Below are positions 8,362 through 17,300 of a stretch of DNA of 64,000 nt, one piece after another (the first letter of the stretch is position 1; each line of letters starts with the position of its first letter). The position numbers and the translations under genes are program-made. The stretch spans positions 2,576,001-2,640,000 of the forward strand of contig NZ_JBCNKR010000006.1 in the NCBI RefSeq assembly GCF_039595935.1. The letters run 5' to 3'. This stretch comes from Flavobacterium sp. GTDB lineage: Bacteria > Bacteroidota > Bacteroidia > Flavobacteriales > Flavobacteriaceae. The notes beneath the pieces were generated by a model, which was not told the DNA's origin, did no database searches, and was given only the letters and a program-made list of their open reading frames with translations.

Positions 8362-11300
8362 ATGAAAAAAAAATTTACTTTTTGTAATCTCAGCTTCCAG
8401 AAGAGATTATTCGGACTAATGTTTTTAATCTTATTATGCACTAATGCATTTTCGCAGACTATTTGCAGACCTGTGTCTCAAACAAATAGCCAAGGTGGAT
8501 TATTGTGTGTAGGATTAAATGTTGATAGTCCGGCCAACGCTTATGACAGCGCTGGCTTAACGACCTATGCAACCCTGACGAATGCCGTAGGGGTAGGTTG
8601 TTTTGTTGAAGAAACAATGACCTTAAACCAGACGGCGAGGGCAGGAGACCAAATTGCTATTTATTTTGGTACAGGAAATGGTCTGTTAGACGTTGGATTA
8701 TTATCTAACGCTTCTATACAGGCTAAACTTTCTGGTTCAAATGTAGGTTCAAGTGTGGCGCTGAATAGTCCGCTTTTGAATCTAAATTTGTTATCGGGTA
8801 ATACAGTAGCAGTTGTCAAATATACTTTACCGGGAGACGCTGATCAGGTACAAATTCAGGTTGGAGGACTCGTAAGTTTATTGGTAAGTTTAAGAATTTA
8901 CGATGTACGATTGGAATTTGCACAGCCAACCGTAACCGGCGGTTTAACACAAACTGTTTGCGCCGGATCAGCAGCTACACTTACTGCGACTCCGGCCGCA
9001 GGAACAACTTTAGCCTGGTACAGTTCACTAGGATCTACAACGCCTTTAACAACTGGAAATACGTATACAACACCAACTTTAAATGCTTCTGCAACTTATT
9101 ATATAAGTATTTCGAGAGTGGCAGGATGTGAAGGAAATGTTCGTGTTCCTGTAGTTTTAAATGTTTCAAATCCTGTTGCTCCCGCAATTAATAATACGGG
9201 AACTTCAATTTGTTCTACAGGCGCAACTCAGCAAACGACTTTGTCTCTTTTAAATCCTGTTCCGGGAACAACGTATACATGGTATAGTTCTGCATCGTCA
9301 ACAACAGCATTAGCAACAGGAACGACCTATTCACCAACAGTTCCATTAGGAACTACGAGTTTTTTTGTTGAAGCTTCTATAGGAAGCTGTATTAGTCCTA
9401 CACGTGCTCAGGTGAATGTGGTTTCTACAGCGGTGCCGGCAACACCAACAGTTTTAACACAAAGTGTTACGATTCAGTCAGGTCAAAATGCAACTTTAAC
9501 AGCAACTACTTCAGAAGTTGGTGCGCAGTTAAACTGGTTTGATGTTCCAACAGGAGGAACCGCCGTTGCAACCAATACGACAACTTTTACAACGTCAATT
9601 TTAACGGCAACAAAAATATATTATGTCGAAGCTCAAAGCCCAAACGGACTTTGTCCTAGTGCAGCAAGAGTTCCGGTTACAGTTACTGTTCAACCGGCTT
9701 CTTTAGTTGGATGTTTGGAAGCTGGAAGCCAGCTTACTGCTCAAAATGGACTATGTTTATTATGTAGTTCTTCGAATCCAAATAATTCAGTTGATGGAAA
9801 TACAGCAACAGCCTCAACTCTTACAGTACCTGTTGGATTAATTAATGGATGGATTCAGCAGACTTTACAATTTACAAATCCGGGTAGAGCGGGTGATATT
9901 GTAGATGTTGAATTAGAATTGCCAGGCGGAATTGCCGATCTTTCGTTATTAGGAGCTGTTAGTTTGGCAACTTATAATGGAGCGACATATAATAATGACA
10001 GAATTTCTGTTAGCAATCCTTTGGTTACTTTACAGTTATTAAGCGGAAATCGTTTTAGAGCCAGCGTAGTTGCGGGTGCCAATTTTGATCGTGTAGAAAT
10101 TCGATTAGGAGGTTTGGCGACTGTGTTGACTACGGCTAATATTTATCAGGCAACTTACAGATTTAAAGCTCCAACAATAACAGGTGATACCACAATTTGT
10201 AGTGGTACAACTTCTACTTTAACGGCTTCTCTTGCGGTTGGTGAAACAGTAAATTGGTTTGCAGCTACTACAGGCGGAACTTCATTAGCTTCTACAGCAG
10301 CCTTTACAACTCCGGCTTTATCAGCAGCGACGACTTATTATACAGAGATAACCAGAAATGGTTGTGTTAATAGTGAAAGAAACCCGGTTCAGGTTTTAGT
10401 AGATAATCCTGTGCTTCCTTTAATTAATGCATCTCCATCAACTATTTGCAGCGGACAGTCAACTACTTTAACTGTTCAGGCACCAGTTGTTGGAACTCTT
10501 TACAATTGGTACGATGCATCTACGGGAGGTAATTTAGTTTTTACAGGAACTTCATTTACAACTCCGGCCTTAACAGCAAATACAGATTATTATGTAGAAG
10601 CTGCAATAGGTACTTGTTTAACAGCGACTCGAACTGCAGTAAACCTTGTTGTTAATCCTTTACCAGCTGTGCCAACTTTTGCTTCGACAGATGTTATTAT
10701 TCAATCTGGGCAGACAGTTGCATTATCAGTTTCGAACCCTGTGGCAGGAGTTAGATATAACTGGTATGATGTTCCAACTGGAGGCACTTCTTTAGCTTTT
10801 AATACTACAAGCTATACACCAAGTCCGGTTTTAACAGCAAATAAAACTTTTTATGTTGAAGCTGTAGATGCGGTTACAGATTGTTCAAATCCAGTTAGAG
10901 GAGTTATTAATGTTATTGTAATCAATAATATTAGTACTTGTTTACAAGCTGGAACTCAAATTACGAGTACAGATGGTATATTATGTGGATTATGTACAGC
11001 TACTAATCCGAATAATTCTGTAGATGGTGATATAAATACCTATGCAGAACTTACTGTTCCACTTGGTCTTGGAGCATATATTCAACAACATTTGACTTTT
11101 GCGACACCAGGAGAGACAGGAGATATTATCGATGTAGAATTAGAATTACCGGGTGGTTTAGCTGATGTTAATTTATTAGGTGCTGTAAGTTTAGCAACTT
11201 ACAACGGAGCTACTTATAATAATGACAGAGTTGCGGTTACCAGTAATTTATTAAATCTTCAGGTATTATCAGGAAATAAATTTAAAGCAAGTTTTACAGC

Positions 11301-14300
11301 AACTGCACCATTCGATCAGGTTGAGGTAAGATTAGGAGGCTTGGCATCAGTATTAACGAATTTATATGTTTATGCCGCTTCTTACAGATTTCCAAATGCA
11401 GCAATTACGGGAGCGTCTGCACCAATTTGTTCTGGACAAACGGCTTCTTTAACAGCTTCTGCAACAGGAACTGAAACGTTTACGTGGTACGATGCTCCAA
11501 CTGGAGGAAATATCGTAGCGGTTAATCCAACGGCTCCGTTAACATCTACTACAACTTATTATTTAGAAGGAACTCGCGGAGGAACTTGTATTAATAGTTT
11601 ACGTCAGGCAGTAACAGTTACTGTATTGCCAATTCCTACAGATGCTGATGTTATCATTACAACACCAGTAGAAGCTAGTTGTACTGGAGATGCGGTTTTA
11701 ACTCCAACATCAAGTACCATTACCGGCGCTGAATTTAGATATTATACAGATCAGAATAAAACTCAGGAAATTATCACAGGAACTACTGTTGTAAGCCAGC
11801 CTGGAGTTTCATTTACTAAAGATCCTATAACAGGAGCATTAACTATTGCAGGTTTAAGTGCAGCAGGAACTCCTTATAATTATTTCGTTTCTATCTTAAA
11901 TGGCGGAACTTGCGAAAATGTAAACGGAACATTAAAACAAGTTACTGTTAACTTCCCTTCAACTACTGTTTTAACTGTAAATTCAACATTAGCAGGTTGC
12001 GGAAGTGTTAATTTAAGAAATGCTATAACCAATTTTGATTCATCAGGAAATACAACCTATACTTTCTATGATCCGTCAAATAATGTAATTACTGCCGATG
12101 CTGCAGCCAATATTACTACAGGTGGTGTTTATTCAATTCTGGCTCAACAGAATGGAGTTACTTGTCCGTCAGCTCAGCAGTCAGTAACGGTGACAATTAA
12201 CGCATTACCAAGCTTGGTTGTAACAAATCCGCAAGAATCGGTAAATATAGGTTCAAATGTGACTTTAACAGCCACTTCAACAGCAACAATCAGCTGGTTT
12301 GATCCACAAGGAAATGCTTTAACAGGACCAGTATTTACAACAGGAGTTTTAAATACTCCGGGAGTTTATACTTATACAGTGGTTGCCAGTGATGGAATTT
12401 GTACTTCTACAGCAACAAAAGTAATCAACGTAATTGATTTAAGCAGCTGTCAGTCTTTATCAGAAAGAGTTTATGCAACAGCACAAACTTCAGGTTCAAT
12501 TGTTACAGGAACAGTTACTGACGGAGGAAATGCTATCGACGGTAATCCGCAGACTTATTCAACTATTACAACAGGTTTAGGACTTTTGGGAGTTGGTACA
12601 ACCTGGCAGAATTTAACCTGGCCAGCAACAATTACTAAAGGAACTCCGGTTACTATTAAATTAGGATCAGAATATAGTTTATTAGCAGTAGGTCAAAATT
12701 TATCAGTAATAGGAACTATAGGTGGAGTTGATATTGGAGCAATGCAATCTGTATCAGGATCATTATTAAATCTAATTTCTGGAGATAATACCTATGAATT
12801 TACTTTTGTTCCTTCAGATGCGTCAGGTCCGCAGGATTATGACGGAATCAGAATTCAGTCAGCTTCAATATTAAGCGCGGCTCAAAATACCAAAGTTTTT
12901 GATGCTCATTACAACAGATCAGTTTCAAGCGTAACTTGTACTGCGGGAGATATTCGTGATATTTTCTATGGAGCAACAGATTTAGGACTTCCTGTTGGAG
13001 CTGCAACAGCTCTATTAGGAGTAAGTGATGCATGGAATATTGCGGATAATGATATTACCACTTTTGCCACAATGTACAGTGGAGCAGGAGTTTTGGCTGC
13101 TGCCGATTTAACAGTTGATTTTAAAACACCATCTGTAGTCAGCGATACATTAAGAATTGTAATCTCTAAACCGGGAACACTTTTAGATGTTAACTTATTA
13201 ACTGGATTTTCAATCCAGCGTTATTTAGGAAACGTTGCGGTTGGTGCTCCAATTCAAAATACAAGTACTTTATTAAGTTTAAGATTATTGCCCGGAAATT
13301 CAATGGCAATGGCTTTGGTTTCTTCACCAACAGAAGTATATGACAGAGTAAGAATTCGTTTTGGAGGCGTTGCCGGAGTATTAGATTTCTTAAGAGTTCA
13401 TACTGTAGAAAGAGTAGCTAATACAACCGTAATAGGAGCAGATCCGGATAACAAAATAACAGTCTGTCCGGGAACCGATATAACGCTTCAAATACCGGAA
13501 GAAGCTTGTTCGACCTATATATGGTACGATGCAGAAACAGGAGGAACTCCACTTGCTACAGGAATTACTTATACAATTCCATCTACTTTAGCTGCCGGAA
13601 TTTATAAATATTACGTACAGCCGGTACGTTATGGCTGCGAGACTTTTGCAAGAGGAGAAGTAACGGTTGAAGTAAAAGCTTCTTCACCAGTGAATGCTCT
13701 AACAGATATTACTTTAAACGGAGGAACAACAACATCAATTTGTTCGCCTTCAGGAAATGTGACATTAGCAACAAGTTTAAGCGGAACACCAGTTGTAACC
13801 AACCCAGTTTACTATTGGTACAGTTTTAACGGAACAACGGCTCAGTTAATTCCAGGTGAAACAACTTCACAATTAAATATAACAGGATTAGTACCGGGAA
13901 CTTATACTTATTATGTGGGCGTAAGCGGTGATCAATTTTGTGAAACAGCAGCAGCAGACAGAAAACAAATTACATTTACGATTCTGCCTCCTTCAACAGT
14001 AAACGATATTTTAGTTGATGATATAACCGTTTGTCACAGCGTACCAGCGTCATTGACACCAACTGCACCAACATTAACAAATCCAGTATTTACATGGTAT
14101 TTAGATGCTGCTAAAACTCAGCCAATAACAAATGGAGCTGTGATAGCAGGAGTTACTTATACCATAGATGCTGCGGGAGTTTTAACTGCTGTAGGATTAA
14201 CAAAAGCAATGAGTCCGATTACCTATCATGTGGCTGTTGCGAGTGATAATACTTGTGAAAATCTTGCAGGAACACTACAAGATGCCGTAATTATTATCAG

Positions 14301-17300
14301 TGATCCAAATACGCCAACAACTACAGATACCACACAAGATTTCTGTTTAGTTGATGCACCAACAATTGCCAGTATTCAGGTAAATGAATCAAATGTAATT
14401 TGGTATAACGTTTCAACAGGCGGAACAGCGATTCCATCCACAACAGCTTTAACAACAGGAACTTATTATGCCGCTGCTACAGATGCAATTACAGGATGTG
14501 AAAGTAGTGTAAGATTAGCCGTAGCGGTAACAGTAAGCGATCCGGGTACACCAACAACAACCGATACCACTCAGGATTTCTGTTTAGTAAATGCACCAAC
14601 GGTTGCCAATATTCAGGCAAATGAAACCAATATAGTTTGGTATTCAGCTGCGACAGGCGGAACAGCGATTCCACCAACAACAGCTTTAGCTACAGGAACT
14701 TATTATGCTGCTTTATTAGATGTAGTTACAGGCTGCGAAAGCAATACAAGATTAGCAGTAGCGGTAACCGTAAGCGATCCGGGAACACCGACAACTACAG
14801 ATACTACTCAGGATTTCTGTTTAGTTGATGCGCCTACAGTGGCAAGTATTCAGGTAAATGAAACCAATATAGTTTGGTATTCAGCAGCGACAGGCGGAAC
14901 AGCAATTGCTCCAGCAACAGCTTTAGCAACAGGAACGTATTATGCAGCTTTACTAGATGCAGTTACAGGCTGCGAAAGCAATACAAGATTAGCCATTGCA
15001 GTAATCGTAAATGATCCGGGCACGCCGACTACAACAGATGCAACACAAGACTTTTGTTTAGTAAATGCTCCGACAGTTGCTGATATTCAGGTAAACACAC
15101 CAGCGACAGGAAGTATCGTTTGGTACACAGCTGCGACAGGCGGAACAGCGGTTCCATCAACAACAGCTTTAGCAACGGGAACTTACTATGCGTCAATTTT
15201 GGATCCGACAACAAACTGCGAAAGCGCTGTAAGATTAGCAGTAGCGGTAACAGTAAGCGATCCGGGTACACCGACTACAACAGATACCACTCAGGATTTC
15301 TGTTTAGTTAATGCACCAACAGTTGCGAGTATTCAGGTAAATGAAACTAATGTAGTTTGGTACTCAGCTGCCACAGGCGGAACAGCAATCGCTTCTACAA
15401 CTGCATTGACAACAGGAACTTATTATGCAGCTTTATTAGATGCAGTTACAGGCTGCGAAAGCAATACAAGATTAGCCGTAGCCGTAACCGTAAGTGATCC
15501 GGGCACACCAACAACTACAGATACCACTCAGGATTTCTGTTTAGTTGATGCACCAACAGTGGCAAGCATTCAGGTAAATGAAACCAATGTAGTTTGGTAC
15601 AGTACAGCCACAGGCGGAACAGCAATTGCTCCAGCAACAGCTTTAGCTTCTGGAACTTATTATGCTGCTTTATTAGACGCTGTAACAGGCTGCGAAAGCA
15701 ACACAAGATTAGCCATTGCGGTAATCGTAAACGATCCGGGCATGCCAACTACAACAGATGCAACACAAGACTTCTGTTTAGTAAATGCACCAACGGTTGC
15801 TGATATTCAGGTAAACACTCCAGCGACAGGAAGTATCGTTTGGTACACAGCAGCAACAGGCGGAACAGCGGTTCCATCAACAACAGCGTTAGCAACAGGA
15901 ACTTATTATGCTTCAATTTTAGATCCTGCAACAAACTGCGAAAGTGCGGTAAGATTAGCCGTTGCCGTAACAGTAAGCGATCCGGGCACGCCGACAACAA
16001 CAGATACCACTCAGGATTTCTGTTTAGTAAATGCACCAACAGTTGCGAGTATTCAGGTGAATGAAACCAATGTAGTTTGGTATTCAGCTGCCACAGGTGG
16101 AACACCAATTGCTCCAACAACAGCTTTAGCAACAGGAACTTATTATGCAGCTTTACTAGACGCAGTTACAGGCTGCGAAAGCAACACAAGATTAGCAGTA
16201 GCGGTAACAGTAAACGATCCTGGTACACCAACAACTACAGATACAACACAAGACTTCTGTTTAGTTGATGCGCCTACAGTGGCAAGCATTCAGGTAAATG
16301 AAACCAATATAGTTTGGTATTCAGCTGCAACAGGCGGAACAGCGATTGCTCCAGCAACAACTTTAGCTTCTGGAACTTATTATGCTGCTTTATTAGATGC
16401 AGTTACAGGCTGCGAAAGCAACACAAGATTAGCCATTGCAGTGCTCGTAAATGATCCGGGAACGCCAACTACAACAGATGCAACACAAGACTTCTGTTTA
16501 GTAAATGCACCAACGGTTGCTGATATTCAGGTAAACACACCAGCGACGGGAAGTATCGTTTGGTACACAGCTGCAACAGGCGGAACAGCGATTCCATCAA
16601 CAACAGCTTTGGCAACAGGAACTTACTATGCATCAATTTTGGATCCGGCAACAAACTGCGAAAGCGCTGTAAGATTAGCAGTAGCGGTAACAGTAAGCGA
16701 TCCAGGAATACCAACAACAACAGATACCACTCAGGATTTCTGTTTAGTAAATGCACCAACAGTTGCGAGTATTCAGGTGAATGAAACCAATGTAGTTTGG
16801 TATTCAGCTGCCACAGGTGGAACACCAATTGCTCCAACAACAGCTTTAGCAACAGGAACTTATTATGCAGCTTTACTAGACGCAGTTACAGGCTGCGAAA
16901 GCAACACAAGATTAGCAGTAGCGGTAACAGTAAACGATCCTGGTACACCAACAACTACAGATACAACACAAGACTTCTGTTTAGTTGATGCGCCTACAGT
17001 GGCAAGCATTCAGGTAAATGAAACCAATATAGTTTGGTATTCAGCTGCAACAGGCGGAACAGCGATTGCTCCAGCAACAACTTTAGCTTCTGGAACTTAT
17101 TATGCTGCTTTATTAGATGCAGTTACAGGCTGCGAAAGCAACACAAGATTAGCCATTGCGGTAATCGTAAACGATCCGGGCACACCGACTACAACAGATA
17201 CTACACAAGACTTCTGTTTAGTAAATGCTCCGACAGTTGCTGATATTCAGGTAAACACACCAGCAACAGGAAGTATCGTTTGGTACACAGCTGCCACAGG

